DNA from: Geitlerinema sp. BBD 1991-9
GTDB taxonomy: Bacteria > Cyanobacteriota > Cyanobacteriia > Cyanobacteriales > Geitlerinemataceae
Length of the DNA stretch: 64,000 bases
Assembly: GCA_001657325.1 (NCBI GenBank)
Contig: LWRO01000024.1
Location: 1-64,000 of the forward strand
Direction of reading: 5' to 3'
Each line of letters begins with the position of its first letter. Position 1 is the stretch's first letter. Below, one piece after another: positions 38,443 through 48,473 of this stretch. The notes under the pieces were generated by a model that was not told the origin of the DNA, did not search any database, and was given only the letters and a program-made list of their open reading frames with translations. The position numbers and the translations under genes were made by a program.

Positions 38443-39321
38443 TTTTAATGAAAATCGTTTTCTTGAGAGTCATGGTATAATTAAATTACCTGCAATATCA
38501 AGATTTTTGTAAGTACAAATTTGGGTATATCTCACTTTTGTAGATTCACAATCTCAACAAGTTTTCAAAATTTTTTAGAATTTTTTTAGAAAAATTACCA
38601 TAAGGGCAATCGATGTATTAAATATCTATATTCATCACAGAAATGAAATGTACCCCATTGTGTGTATGCTTCGATCGAGGCTAAAACTTAATTAGCAGGA
38701 AACAAAAGTAAAAGTGTTTAGAGCTGGTTAGTCATGTTGAGGAAGGTTGCCGAGATACTGCTTAACAATTTTCAGGAAGTTTTATGTTTTTATCCCGGTT
38801 AAAAATTTTGATTTAGATCGCTAAGAAATTAGATATTTTTTTGCATTTTTTTCATCATTTAATGTTTCTGATTATTAATTATTTTTGAATTGGTTGGCTG
38901 TAGAAAACAACACAACTTATTTAAAAATCTTGCTGTAAGGACATAAAAATTTTGCTCTAAAGTATGAGTCTTTAGATCGGTGTGATACCATTTCAAAAAA
39001 TTCATGCCATAGATGTCTGTCGGGGCGAACGGTGTTCGCCCAAGTTCAGCCGAAGATCTCTAGCAGGATTATCGAGAAATGGTGTGACATCCACCTCATT
39101 CCAAATCCAACAGACCCCAAAAAAGAGATCGACAATCGAATTACCGAATAAGAATGTCTTTGAATTGTGTTAGGCAGTACGAAGGAGGTCGGCAAAAACA
39201 ATATCAATTTCAAATGTCGTGCTAAAATTCCGTGGCAAACGCTCGAAAAGCTCCTACAATATTCACACCAACCGATCCGAGTTATATTTTAATCCCAGCT
39301 TAATCTCAACAGACTTTACCT
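38443..39321. other. AT-rich 879-bp gap with palindromic remnants
   Basis: The first 530 bases are strongly AT-rich and hold no gene I can support. From 38980 the composition changes to that of repeats: an 8-bp hairpin (GGGCGAAC/GTTCGCCC, 39023-39041) inside inverted ACCATTTC ends. A 63-codon frame at 38982-39173 spans this repeat and is not credible as a gene. Confidence 0.5.
38987..39083. repeat. MITE-like palindromic element
   Basis: ACCATTTC (38987-38994) is inverted as GAAATGGT (39076-39083), 97 bp end to end. Inside is the hairpin GGGCGAAC-GGT-GTTCGCCC (39023-39041), whose core recurs in the 28-bp palindrome at 51532-51559. Confidence 0.5.
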
Positions 39322-40254
39322 ATGTCCGACTCAGTACAACCGAAACTCATCATCCACGGTGGTGCAGGTAGTTCTCTGCAAGGCAAAGGCGGTATTGAAG
39401 CCGTGCGCCAATCGCTTTACAACATTCTCGATGAAGTGTACGGATTGCTGCGAGACGGAAAAAGCGCGACCGATGCGGTCGTTCGTGGATGCCAACTCCT
39501 TGAAGACGAACCTCGCTTTAACGCTGGAACGGGTTCGGTGTTGCAGTCAGACGGTCAAATTCGCATGAGTGCGTCACTGATGGATGGTATCGCACATCGC
39601 TTCAGTGGTGTCATCAACGTATCGCGGGTGAAAAATCCCATCGAGATGGCGCAATTTCTGCAACAGGAGCGCGATCGAATCCTCTCGGACATCGGTTCTG
39701 CCGAACTGGCGCGAGAACTCAGCCTTCCGGTTTTCAATCCCACTACGGACAAACGCCTTAACGAGTGGTTGCAAGACCGTCAAGATAATTTTCAGCGGAC
39801 GATGGCGAACGTCATTGCTGAAGATGCGGGACGGGGAACGATCGGTGTTGTGGCGTTGGACGCACGAGGCCGTCTTGCGGCGGGAACGTCAACAGGGGGG
39901 AAAGGCTTCGAGCGTATCGGACGAGTCAGCGATTCAGCGATGCCAGCGGGGAACTACGCCAACCGCTTCGCGGGGGTGAGTTGCACGGGAATCGGCGAGG
40001 ATATCGTCGATGAATGCTTGGCGGCGCGAATTGTGGTGCGGGTGACGGACGGACTGTCGTTGCAAGAGGCGATGGATCGATCGTTTGCGGAAGCAACGGA
40101 AAACCAACGGGATCTCGGCGCGATCGCCCTCGACGCACGAGGTAACATCGCTTGGGGGAAAACGAGCGATGTGGTTTTGGCTGCCTATCACGACGGCCAA
40201 CAACGGGGCGATAGTTTGGAAGCCGAAGATGGAACGCTCGTCGTGGTGGTGTAG
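39322..40254 (+). CDS. Isoaspartyl peptidase / plant-type L-asparaginase (Ntn hydrolase)
   Basis: 310 residues. IIHGGAGS opens the family and the autocleavage site is at GTIGVVALD, with the nucleophile Thr at residue 173; cleavage would give alpha and beta subunits. The substrate-binding GNYANRFAGVSCTGIGE follows. The enzyme hydrolyses beta-aspartyl dipeptides and asparagine and helps recycle isoaspartyl residues. In cyanobacteria it also degrades the aspartyl-arginine dipeptide released from cyanophycin. The Nudix-like gene starts eight bases after its stop, so the two form an operon. Confidence 0.93.
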   Translation: MSDSVQPKLIIHGGAGSSLQGKGGIEAVRQSLYNILDEVYGLLRDGKSATDAVVRGCQLLEDEPRFNAGTGSVLQSDGQIRMSASLMDGIAHRFSGVINVSRVKNPIEMAQFLQQERDRILSDIGSAELARELSLPVFNPTTDKRLNEWLQDRQDNFQRTMANVIAEDAGRGTIGVVALDARGRLAAGTSTGGKGFERIGRVSDSAMPAGNYANRFAGVSCTGIGEDIVDECLAARIVVRVTDGLSLQEAMDRSFAEATENQRDLGAIALDARGNIAWGKTSDVVLAAYHDGQQRGDSLEAEDGTLVVVV

Positions 40255-40262
40255 CGATAACG

Positions 40263-40805
40263 ATGAAACCTTGGGAAACGATTTCGCAGTTCGTTGCCAT
40301 TCGATCGCCTTGGTTGACGCTCGTTGGGGAGCGATTAAAGGACGATCGAGAGCAATTGTTAGATTATTGGCGCGTTGAAAAAGCCGATTCGGCGGTCGTC
40401 GTCACCTTGCATCGAGATCGATTCGTATTCCCCAAACCCGCCTATCGTCCGGGGATGGGTGAGGTGATGCTCGATTTTCCGGGGGGGCGCGTTCCGTCCA
40501 ACCAAACCCCGATCGATGTGGTTCCGGAGATTTTAAAGCGGGAGCTAGGAGTTGCTGAAGACCAACTCGCTCGCTCGATCTCACTCGATTCCCGAGGTTG
40601 GCCGGTTAACAGTTCCTTTTCCAATCAAAAACTGTTTGGCTTTGTGGCGGAAATTCGAGATGACGTGGAACTCGACCCGCAGTTTCTCCACCATTCGAGT
40701 TATTCGGCGAAAACGTCAGAGGAGATCGATCGACTGCTGGAAGAGTTGACCTGTTTGCAATGTCGTTCGGTGTTGTTGGAGTGGTTGAAGCAGCGGTCAT
40801 GCTAA
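40263..40805 (+). CDS. Nudix hydrolase-like protein with a degenerate Nudix box
   Basis: 180 residues. The fold is suggested by WLTLVGERLKD, then DSAVVVTLHRDRFVF and PGMGEVMLDFPGGRVP, typical of the ADP-ribose pyrophosphatase-like group. The expected G-x5-E-x7-REUxEExG is altered: the helix reads TPIDVVPEILKRELGV, so the first Glu and the REUxEE pattern are only partly kept. It may be inactive or act on a different substrate. It is coupled to the asparaginase gene. Confidence 0.65.
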   Translation: MKPWETISQFVAIRSPWLTLVGERLKDDREQLLDYWRVEKADSAVVVTLHRDRFVFPKPAYRPGMGEVMLDFPGGRVPSNQTPIDVVPEILKRELGVAEDQLARSISLDSRGWPVNSSFSNQKLFGFVAEIRDDVELDPQFLHHSSYSAKTSEEIDRLLEELTCLQCRSVLLEWLKQRSC

Positions 40806-40945
40806 CAGGCGTTTTGACTTAAATGCCAAACAAGAGGCCCGCTCGCTTCTCCACGTGCCAATCTCGATCGCTGACTCGATCGAGATTGACAATATAGAAA
40901 ATTGTCGGCTGAGAACTCGATCGACCGTTCAGACTTGCGCTCGCC

Positions 40946-42901
40946 TTAGTGTCGCAACAATACAGATCGATCGATCTGTCTGATTTTTTTCTTCAAATTG
41001 CTGAAACGACGATCGTTGAGAATGACGAGTATATAGTCAATCTCGAGAAATTTCAATTGTTCGATCAGTCGATCGAGTAACTTTTGATTGACATCTTCAC
41101 TTTCAATGAATTTTTGCTTGCGAATAATTCCGAGAATCAAGCAACGGTCTTCAGGAAAGTGAGCCAAGACCTTCTCGACCAAATAGACTTCTTTGATTTG
41201 AGAGATCGATACAATTTTTTGCTTGATGCGAGCGATCTCGAGTGCTTCCAGGGAATGAGGCTTAAATCGATCGTGCTTTGTAATGATGGATCTTTCCTGT
41301 TTGGACTCGAGCAGAATTTGATAATGTTGCTCGGCTTGCTTTTGATAGTTGTTTGCCTCTTCAGTTCGACCTGTTTTATCGAGAAAGTTGTAAATCAATT
41401 CACAGCCCGGAATCACCCAATCTCGTTTTTGGGCGATTGCTTTTTCGACAAGCTCAATGCCTGCCTCATCCGATTGTTTCAATAAAATTCTTCCAAGCGT
41501 GTAATTGGCTTCTACGCAGTCTGGATATTGTTCTAAGGCAATTTTTAAACAAGGAACTGCCGCCTCCTCGCCCTGCAATTCCAAGGTGTAATAAGCTCGA
41601 TCCCAAGCTTGTTGTTCGTTCAGTGTCTGTGTTTGTGTTTTTTGCTCTAGAGCTTCCAGTTTACACTTTGTTTCTTGTAGATATGCATAATGTTGCCGCC
41701 AAGATGTCGAGGCTTCTGCTTTCCAATCTCGACTAAATTCTATCGTGAATTTCTTTAAAGATGTTCCTAAAAGCTGCTCTGCTGCAGGTGTTTGTATCGC
41801 TTTGATATAGAATAGTTTTAGTATTCGATCGATTGAATCTGAATAACCCAGTGCTTCAAGTCGTTCGGTCAGACAAGGATGCGTGTCAGTATTCTGCGTT
41901 TTTTCCATTAAGGCTTGTTCTAGCCACTGCTGGCTATTTTCTTCAGAGATTGGACTCTGCAAGCTCGTTAACATTGAGACATAAATATTCTCGGGTGGCT
42001 CCGCCTGATGCACGATCTGTTTTTGGATGTCGATCCAAAAAGAATTTTCTAGAAAACAAGATTTGACTGCAATATTGATGAGAGCATCAGCTGTGTTTTT
42101 TGCGCCAGCAAGCTGTTTGGCACATCGATCGGCTTCATACTCACTCATCCGTGCCAGAACAAAAGAGTAGGCATTAAAAGACGGCCAATACCAGTTTAGA
42201 AAACCATTAAACAAAACGGATGCATCCTGTTGTTCGTTCTGGTGGAATTGCTCGTAAATCTGCATCCAAGTCTGGCGAATTCGATAAATCCATCCGGCAA
42301 AGCTAGAATGGTTACCGGAGAGATGCCCTAACTCGTGAGCGAGAACAGCTTTGAGCTGCGGTAAAGACAGGGATTGCATCAAAGGTAGCCCTAAAAGTAA
42401 ATAGTTTTTCGGCCATCCGAAGATCCCCAGGCGTGGAATTTGAACGACTGCTGCATTGAATTCTCGATCGAGTAAAATATTGTGGAATTTAGGTGCTTGA
42501 AGTGCCGTCGTCAGCTCGTCAACGAGTGCAAATAATTGGGGAGATTGACGGCGACTGAGCTTGACACCTTTAGGTTTAGGAAAAGTGACCCAAAGTGATT
42601 TCAAAATGAGTGATACTGGAATTAATAGCATAACTAAGAGATTGAGCAACCCCGTGTTTACGGCGCGATAGAAAATGAAAAACGATACAATCAGGCCTAC
42701 GACAGCCAGCAAACCCACAAGCACTAAAAAGATGTAAGCGTATCCTAGTATCGCCCATAGGGCCACTTGTAAGCGGTAATACCCAGGATGATGCTTGGAG
42801 AAGTTCTCCAGCTTTTTAACTAAGGCATCAAATTTTTCCGGTTTAATTGCCATAAGAAATAACTGCAAAAGAGATCGAAAGACCCAATCGATCGATTTCA
42901 A
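40946..42901 (-). CDS. Membrane M48 family metallopeptidase with TPR-like C-terminus
   Basis: 651 residues. Two or three membrane segments lie at about 45-105. The zinc site HELGH is at 189-193 (AVLAHELGHLSGNH) and the third ligand Glu is in YEADRCAKQ. The catalytic part resembles Ste24/HtpX proteases. From about residue 400 to 560 are helical TPR-like repeats (YYTLELQGEEAAVPCLKIAL), and the end is an alpha/beta segment. Family members clear damaged membrane proteins. A second start at Met 18 (42850) is possible. The gene is flanked by AT-rich spacers. Confidence 0.85.
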   Translation of the reverse strand: MKSIDWVFRSLLQLFLMAIKPEKFDALVKKLENFSKHHPGYYRLQVALWAILGYAYIFLVLVGLLAVVGLIVSFFIFYRAVNTGLLNLLVMLLIPVSLILKSLWVTFPKPKGVKLSRRQSPQLFALVDELTTALQAPKFHNILLDREFNAAVVQIPRLGIFGWPKNYLLLGLPLMQSLSLPQLKAVLAHELGHLSGNHSSFAGWIYRIRQTWMQIYEQFHQNEQQDASVLFNGFLNWYWPSFNAYSFVLARMSEYEADRCAKQLAGAKNTADALINIAVKSCFLENSFWIDIQKQIVHQAEPPENIYVSMLTSLQSPISEENSQQWLEQALMEKTQNTDTHPCLTERLEALGYSDSIDRILKLFYIKAIQTPAAEQLLGTSLKKFTIEFSRDWKAEASTSWRQHYAYLQETKCKLEALEQKTQTQTLNEQQAWDRAYYTLELQGEEAAVPCLKIALEQYPDCVEANYTLGRILLKQSDEAGIELVEKAIAQKRDWVIPGCELIYNFLDKTGRTEEANNYQKQAEQHYQILLESKQERSIITKHDRFKPHSLEALEIARIKQKIVSISQIKEVYLVEKVLAHFPEDRCLILGIIRKQKFIESEDVNQKLLDRLIEQLKFLEIDYILVILNDRRFSNLKKKIRQIDRSVLLRH

Positions 42902-43252
42902 GATCGACAGGCTTACAATATGAGGTTTCAGCGCTAAGCCGCTTGATTGTTTGGGTACGATCGCGCAAAATTTCTTTACATGACCATCAATTAATTAAAG
43001 ATATAGTTTCAGATTAAACGTTTCTTTTTCGGTATTCACTCAAGTCAAGATTTTATTAAGATTTTATTGACTTCGTTTTACAGACTTGGAGCAAAAATAT
43101 TTCTTGTTTTTTGACAGTGTTAATGGTATATTAAGTGTTTGAGCCTTTACGAAGTCCTGGATTTGGAGATATTCAAGGTTTCGAGTCTCAAAGTCAGTTC
43201 TGCCTAACTCCCCAAGACCTCGACATCCGAGCCTCGAAATAGGGTGACGATA

Positions 43253-43353
43253 GGGTGCATCTCAATTTCGGAGAATGACCCCTCCACCTTCTGCACCTCC
43301 CCTTAGCCAGGGGAGGATGGGTAGGGTTGCGATCGCAAAAGTGAGATGCACCC
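43253..43353. mobile_element. 101-bp MITE with 12-bp TIRs and 8-bp target duplication
   Basis: GGGTGCATCTCA (43253-43264) is perfectly inverted as TGAGATGCACCC (43342-43353). TGACGATA flanks both sides (43245-43252 and 43354-43361), a perfect 8-bp direct repeat expected of transposon insertion. Inside is CCTCCCCT...AGGGGAGG, a second stem, and one HIP1 octamer. It encodes nothing. A truncated relative is at 51221-51280. The rest of the 42902-43507 gap shows nothing else I can name. Confidence 0.85.
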
Positions 43354-43507
43354 TGACGATAGCGCTCAAAGCATTACATACAAGTGGGGGATTGTCGCGA
43401 TTTGCCTTCATACGGTCGTGCGATTTATTTGTAAATTGGCGCTGTGAATTGGTGCTGTAAATTGGTGCTTTATCCCTAAGTCCAATTTCAACAGCTCGAT
43501 CGAGCAA

Positions 43508-44893
43508 TTAACGCTCGAACTTGCCCAATACCGACCCCGGATAGGGAACCCGAATCAATTGGTTGGCCATTGGAGAATCGATCGCAACCTTAGCCCCGTC
43601 AGGCCAGCAAACTTCCAAGCGATCGACTCGTTGATGCGATCCCAAACCGAAGTGTGCCACGGGTTCCATCTGACACAAATAGCCACTTCCTGCATCGATC
43701 GATCGAACCTGGCGTTCCCCAGCGACTGTCAACCGACAGATGGCTCCTCGCGCTGGGGCCCCGTAACGAGTCAGCGGTAACACCCGCAGCCAACCTGCAT
43801 CTGTCCGTCGCGGCCGGTACAGCGTCAGCGGTTGCGCTCCCGTTTCACCGTGAGCGACGACCAACTCCAACCGTCCGTCACCGTCGAAATCTCCGATCGC
43901 CGCCCCCGTTCCCAAGCCATCGGGTTCCCACGCATCACCGATATCCAACTGTCGCCAGGCCCCATCGCGCAGTCCGAACAAGCGATTCGGTTCCCCTTGA
44001 TTGTTGAAAAAAATCTCCTCAATGCCGTCGTTGTCAAAGTCCGCAGCAACGATCGCCCGAACTCGCGACGGTCGAGCCATCTCCTGGGGGGCGACATCGC
44101 GAAAATGCCCCGTTGCCCCTTGTAAAAACAAGCGGTGCGCCCCTTCCCAATTGCCGTAAACGATATCGAATTTTCCGTCTCCGTCTGCATCGAGAACGGC
44201 AATTCCGCATCCGTGCGTGTAAGCATCGCTCAATCCAGCACTTTCAGCCGTTTCTCGGTAAGTACCGTTCCCGCGATTGCAAAATAACAGGTTCGTTCCT
44301 CGATCGCTGGTGGCGAAAATATCCATTCGATCGCTCACCAAGGGAAGCGAGACCAACCCTCGCACAGTTGTCGCGAGAGCGAGTCCCACGTCGGGAGCGA
44401 CATCGGCCAAAAGACCCATTTCGTTCATTTCGTACAGGCGCATCGGGCCGGTTGCGTTGGCGACGACAATACCGTACCGACCGTCACCGACACGATCGAG
44501 ACAAACAGCCGCCTGTCCGACGGTGGAGTTGAGTGCGTCTTGGTGTTCGGGACGGGAAAATAAATCGACCCATTTATTGTTTTGACAACACCACAGTCGG
44601 TGATGGCCTTTGTGTCCGCTCGGCGATGGAGCGTTGAAAACGTACAGTTCTTCGCGGCCGTCTCCGTTGACATCTGCGGCAACGACCCCGAGGGACGATC
44701 GATTGACATCCGCTAAAACGGAATCGGCAATATCGACGAACGTCTCCCCGTTCCACTTCAGCACTAAATTCGGTCGATCGAACCCCGCAATGACGATCTC
44801 AAACGCCCCGTCTCCATCTACGTCCGTCACCGCGATTCCATGATGGCGCTGGACGGGGTTATCGAGCAACAGATGACTGTAGTTCGTAAACAT
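43508..44893 (-). CDS. FG-GAP/VCBS repeat protein, CRTAC1/UnbV-like
   Basis: 461 residues forming a beta-propeller-type repeat protein: Asp-rich loops DVDGDGAFEIV, DVNGDGREELY, DADGDGKFDIV, DFDNDGIEEIF and DFDGDGRLELV look like calcium sites. The C-terminus has an ASPIC/UnbV-like end (VDRLEVCWPDGAK). No signal peptide is seen, unusual for this mostly extracellular class, so either the start is further upstream or it is cytoplasmic. Function is unknown; adhesion or a scaffold role is typical of the family. Confidence 0.8.
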   Translation of the reverse strand: MFTNYSHLLLDNPVQRHHGIAVTDVDGDGAFEIVIAGFDRPNLVLKWNGETFVDIADSVLADVNRSSLGVVAADVNGDGREELYVFNAPSPSGHKGHHRLWCCQNNKWVDLFSRPEHQDALNSTVGQAAVCLDRVGDGRYGIVVANATGPMRLYEMNEMGLLADVAPDVGLALATTVRGLVSLPLVSDRMDIFATSDRGTNLLFCNRGNGTYRETAESAGLSDAYTHGCGIAVLDADGDGKFDIVYGNWEGAHRLFLQGATGHFRDVAPQEMARPSRVRAIVAADFDNDGIEEIFFNNQGEPNRLFGLRDGAWRQLDIGDAWEPDGLGTGAAIGDFDGDGRLELVVAHGETGAQPLTLYRPRRTDAGWLRVLPLTRYGAPARGAICRLTVAGERQVRSIDAGSGYLCQMEPVAHFGLGSHQRVDRLEVCWPDGAKVAIDSPMANQLIRVPYPGSVLGKFER

Positions 44894-45060
44894 GGGCGCT
44901 TGACAGTCGAGGTGAGGAGTGTTGGCGAGTCCGTCTTGTGCTTAGAGACATCGAGTGTCAGACGCACTCACTGTTTAAAATTCTAACGAATCTAGAGAAA
45001 TCGTTCGTCCAACCGCTCGCTCAGTCCGTTGTTTGTTACCCCATCCCCTTCAGGAACACC

Positions 45061-45300
45061 TTATGAAGAGGGTTTCTTCCCTATCTTGAGTTCTTGCTTA
45101 GATTTCCTCAGTTGTTTCCATAAATCTTTAACCGCTTCGTAAGCTTCGTTGGGAGAAATTTTTCCACTCGTTTCTAAATTACAAATGTAGTTGACTTTTT
45201 GCGCGAATTCTTGAAGATTGGCGTTAAAAACGACATTTTCAGGCTTGAATTCACCGTAGTAGCGACTGCGAGGAAACAAAAAATCCGAACGTTCGTCCAT
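45061..45300 (-). CDS. Small conserved cyanobacterial protein
   Basis: 79 residues: FLFPRSRYYGEFKPENVVFNANLQ, then YICNLETSGKISPNEAY and a basic helix. I recall short cyanobacterial proteins with this pattern (possibly DUF7219) but no function. No membrane segment or signal. It stands alone; the FG-GAP gene lies 167 bases further along the same strand. Confidence 0.65.
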   Translation of the reverse strand: MDERSDFLFPRSRYYGEFKPENVVFNANLQEFAQKVNYICNLETSGKISPNEAYEAVKDLWKQLRKSKQELKIGKKPSS

Positions 45301-45524
45301 TATTTACTCCTTGCGGTTTTGATGCGGGTTCTCAAAAAAATTGATATGACACTCAAATGTTACCCCTACAACGTTTTATCTGATATTAATTTTGAGTTTT
45401 GGAGAAAAGTTGTCTGGAACACAAATCTCGATCGAACCTCCTATATTGTAACGAGGTTGACGATCGATGTCGCCTTTTTGAACCAGTTCTTCATGAAATG
45501 GACTTTCGCTTCCTCCAAACTGTA

Positions 45525-47474
45525 TTAAGGCGATTCTGACGATTCCCAAATCACTTGATAAAGATCGACCGGTTTTTGCCGCCCTTTGAGCAATGCCGAA
45601 CCGATGGGCTGAATCGAAAAATGCCCTTGGACGTAGCGGTAGGTCGCTTCGCTAATCAAAATTCGACATAAACCGCCGTCCATATCCTTATTGAAACTTT
45701 CCAAGCGGGCCGCGACGTTAACGCTGTCGCCAATAATTGTATAGTCTTCTCGCTGAGAACTGCCCAAACTGCCGACGACGAGCGGCCCGGTTGAAATTCC
45801 CACTCGCATCGCAATAATCGGTTGTCCGTTGCGCTGCCAAATTTGATTGAGTTCCTGTAATTTTTGACCCATCTGTATGGCACAGCGCACGGCTGCTACG
45901 GCATCGGCCGCAATTTCCGTCTCCGTTTCTCGTAAAATTGGCACGCCGAACACGGCCATCACCGAATCGCCGATAAATTTATCGATCGCGCCGTCGTTCT
46001 CGAGAACCACTTCGGCCATGCCTTCCATGTACTCGTTGAGCCATTGCATCAACGGTTCGGGGTCGATTTGCTCGGCAAGGGTACTGAAGTTTTTGATATC
46101 TGTAAATAACACCGTCGCCGTTGCCTTTTGTCCCGTCAACCGTCCCTCTTGTAAGATGCGATGGCGCTGTCGCCAGATCTCTTCGGCCACGGTCGGAGTC
46201 ACGTGACGGCCGAATAGGTGCATCATGAGTTGGCGGTTTTGGCGCTCCAAATGGGCGATGTAGCTCGTCAAGGCAACGGCAGAACCGATCGTTCCCAACC
46301 ACGGTGGTGCAACGGGAATCCACCAGCCGATCGAAAAGGCCCCGTAAGCGACGATTGCCAGCACCCCAGAGACGGCGACGATGCCGATCGCGGTCCATCG
46401 CTGCTGGCGTAATTGCCAACTCAACAGCGCTCCGACAAACGACCACAGCCCGATCCAGAGTATTTCGAGGGATTCCGGCCAAACGCGAATTAAGGGGCGA
46501 TCGTCGAGGGCAGCACTGAGAATTTGACTGGCGAGGTTGGCTTGAAACTCTACACCCGCTAGTCGATCGGGAGAGGTGAAGAAGTCAGACAGGAGACCTA
46601 AGCTGTAAGGGGTGTAGAAAAAATCGTTGAGGCTCGGTGCAACGGGGCCGATGAGAACGATTCGATCGCGAAACATCTCGGGGGCAACCGTCCCGTCGAG
46701 GACGTCGCTCACGGAGACTGTCTCGAAACTCCCGGACGATCCGCGAAAGTTGACGAGGATTTGGTATCCTCCAGCATCGGCGCGAACGTAACCGCCGTCG
46801 TTGGATTCAAAGGGTTTGAAGACGGCGTTGCCGAACTGCAAATATTCCGGGTGGGTTTGGGCAGATGGGTCGAAGTTCGGCTCTGCATCGAGGTACAGCC
46901 ACGCCAACACCAGGGCTAAACTCGGGTAAGACCCGCCACTGTCGTCGTTGAGGAACAGCAAGCCTCGGCGTAGGGTACCGTCTGCATCGATGGTGACATC
47001 GTTCACGCCGACGCGATCGTTTTCAGCGAGAACGGGGGGTGGCCCGATCGAGCCGCCGACGCGATCGGGAACTTTTTTCTCGATGCCGATGAGGTTGGGG
47101 GTGGACTGAAAGACTTCGACAAGTCGATCGTAGCCCGGCTGGACGGGGATGTTGCGGTAAAAGTCGAGACCGATCGCCCGAGGTTCTCGATCGCGAATTT
47201 TCTCGATTAACGTCGCTAAATCGGCATCGGATATCGGCGATCCCAGACGTTCGATATCGGCTTCAGTCATGCCGACGATGACGATTCGATCGTCGCGCGA
47301 TTCGGGAGGGCGCAAGGTAAAAAAGCTATCGTAAGCCGCCCATTCCAACGATTGAAGCAGACCTAGCGCTCTCAATACCAGAACGATAGCGGTTACGCCC
47401 AATCCCCCAAGGACGACACCGCGCCACTCACCGATCTGTTCTCGTAGCTGTTGTCTGAGGTTCCCCTCAAGCAT
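45525..47474 (-). CDS. CHASE2-domain class III adenylate/guanylate cyclase
   Basis: 649 residues. One N-terminal membrane segment, an extracytoplasmic CHASE2 sensor (about 50-330, IVIVGMTEADIERLG and RDRIVLIGPVAPSLND), three membrane helices (about 340-410) and a class III cyclase domain (about 440-620). Metal-binding Asp residues are in VLFTDIKNFS and FIGDSVMAVFG; the substrate Lys in DKFIGD and the TIIGDSVNVAARLE block fit adenylate cyclase. All catalytic residues seem present. The CHASE2 ligand is unknown. It is divergent from the exbB-type gene. Confidence 0.92.
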   Translation of the reverse strand: MLEGNLRQQLREQIGEWRGVVLGGLGVTAIVLVLRALGLLQSLEWAAYDSFFTLRPPESRDDRIVIVGMTEADIERLGSPISDADLATLIEKIRDREPRAIGLDFYRNIPVQPGYDRLVEVFQSTPNLIGIEKKVPDRVGGSIGPPPVLAENDRVGVNDVTIDADGTLRRGLLFLNDDSGGSYPSLALVLAWLYLDAEPNFDPSAQTHPEYLQFGNAVFKPFESNDGGYVRADAGGYQILVNFRGSSGSFETVSVSDVLDGTVAPEMFRDRIVLIGPVAPSLNDFFYTPYSLGLLSDFFTSPDRLAGVEFQANLASQILSAALDDRPLIRVWPESLEILWIGLWSFVGALLSWQLRQQRWTAIGIVAVSGVLAIVAYGAFSIGWWIPVAPPWLGTIGSAVALTSYIAHLERQNRQLMMHLFGRHVTPTVAEEIWRQRHRILQEGRLTGQKATATVLFTDIKNFSTLAEQIDPEPLMQWLNEYMEGMAEVVLENDGAIDKFIGDSVMAVFGVPILRETETEIAADAVAAVRCAIQMGQKLQELNQIWQRNGQPIIAMRVGISTGPLVVGSLGSSQREDYTIIGDSVNVAARLESFNKDMDGGLCRILISEATYRYVQGHFSIQPIGSALLKGRQKPVDLYQVIWESSESP

Positions 47475-47704
47475 TTGTACGTCTCCACCGCGCGACGTTC
47501 AACGTTCCGCAATTAATGCTAACGCGATGGTGTCCCCCAAATCGCGTTGAGTCTCGGTTTCTCTTACCTGGAATCTTGGGGAGTGAGATGCGAGGGGAGC
47601 GAGATTCGATACAATCTCAGCAATAACGAAGTCTCAGCACGCGGGTATTAACATCCGGCTTAGACCGAGTTCGTCGATCGATCGATTGGAGGAAACGAGT
47701 AACG

Positions 47705-48382
47705 GTGAATATCGGAGAACTCTTCGACAAAGGCGGTGTTGCGATGATTCCGCTGTTAGTGCTTTCAGTACTGTCCGTTGCCACGATTGTGGAACGGATG
47801 TGGTTTTGGGCTAAAGTGCTGACGAAGGAGCGCGAATTGGTCGATCGAGTTTTGGACACGGCGAAACGCGATTGGGGACTGGCGGAAGAAATTGCCCGTC
47901 AAGCCCGAGATCGACCTATCGGACGGTTTCTGTACGCACCGCTACACCTACACGATCCCGCCCCGGAAGTGTTTCAATTGGCGTTAGAAGCCTCTGCAGA
48001 TGAAGAACTGGCGAGTATGCGCCGAGGCGACAAAATTCTCGAGGGAACGATCGTCATTGCGCCGTTGTTGGGGTTGTTGGGAACGGTATTGGGATTGATC
48101 GAATCGCTCGGTTCGATCAGTATTAGCGATTTGGGAACGACGGCAACTCAGGGCGTGACGCTGGGCATTGGGGAAGCGCTCATCAGTACGGCAATGGGGT
48201 TGATCGTTGCCATTGTCAGTTTGGTGTTTTACCGTTTGTTCCAAGCGTTTTTGTTCAATCAAGCCAAGGTTTTTCGGAAAAGTGGTAACGAACTCGAACT
48301 ACTCTACCGTCAGTTTTGGTCGCAACGTCAAAAGCAGGAAGCGATGAAATCGGAAGCCATGTCTGAAGTCGGTGATGGCTGA
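47705..48382 (+). CDS. exbB: MotA/TolQ/ExbB proton-channel family protein
   Basis: 225 residues from GTG 47705, with GGAGGAAACG upstream. Three membrane segments: near 15-35, and the conserved pair [24 protein letters not shown] and [23 protein letters not shown]. ExbB-type pentamers use proton flow to drive an ExbD dimer. The following exbD-like gene is a natural partner. No TonB or TolA gene is in the window, so the energy acceptor is unknown. Confidence 0.88.
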   Translation: MNIGELFDKGGVAMIPLLVLSVLSVATIVERMWFWAKVLTKERELVDRVLDTAKRDWGLAEEIARQARDRPIGRFLYAPLHLHDPAPEVFQLALEASADEELASMRRGDKILEGTIVIAPLLGLLGTVLGLIESLGSISISDLGTTATQGVTLGIGEALISTAMGLIVAIVSLVFYRLFQAFLFNQAKVFRKSGNELELLYRQFWSQRQKQEAMKSEAMSEVGDG

Positions 48383-48473
48383 TCGGCTAGAGACATCGGG
48401 ATTGTTTGGATGTCCGATTTTCCTTGGCTTTGTGGGTTATTTCCTATTTCTTCACGTTCTCTATTCTTTCGCT

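Noticed and set aside
38982-39173. 63-codon frame in the 38.4-39.3 kb gap
   Set aside because: It spans an inverted-repeat element with a hairpin, and has no ribosome site or recognisable motif.
48372-48473. Longer ExbD start overlapping exbB
   Set aside because: It would add a second N-terminal membrane helix not found in the family; the ATG at 48474 matches the normal start.
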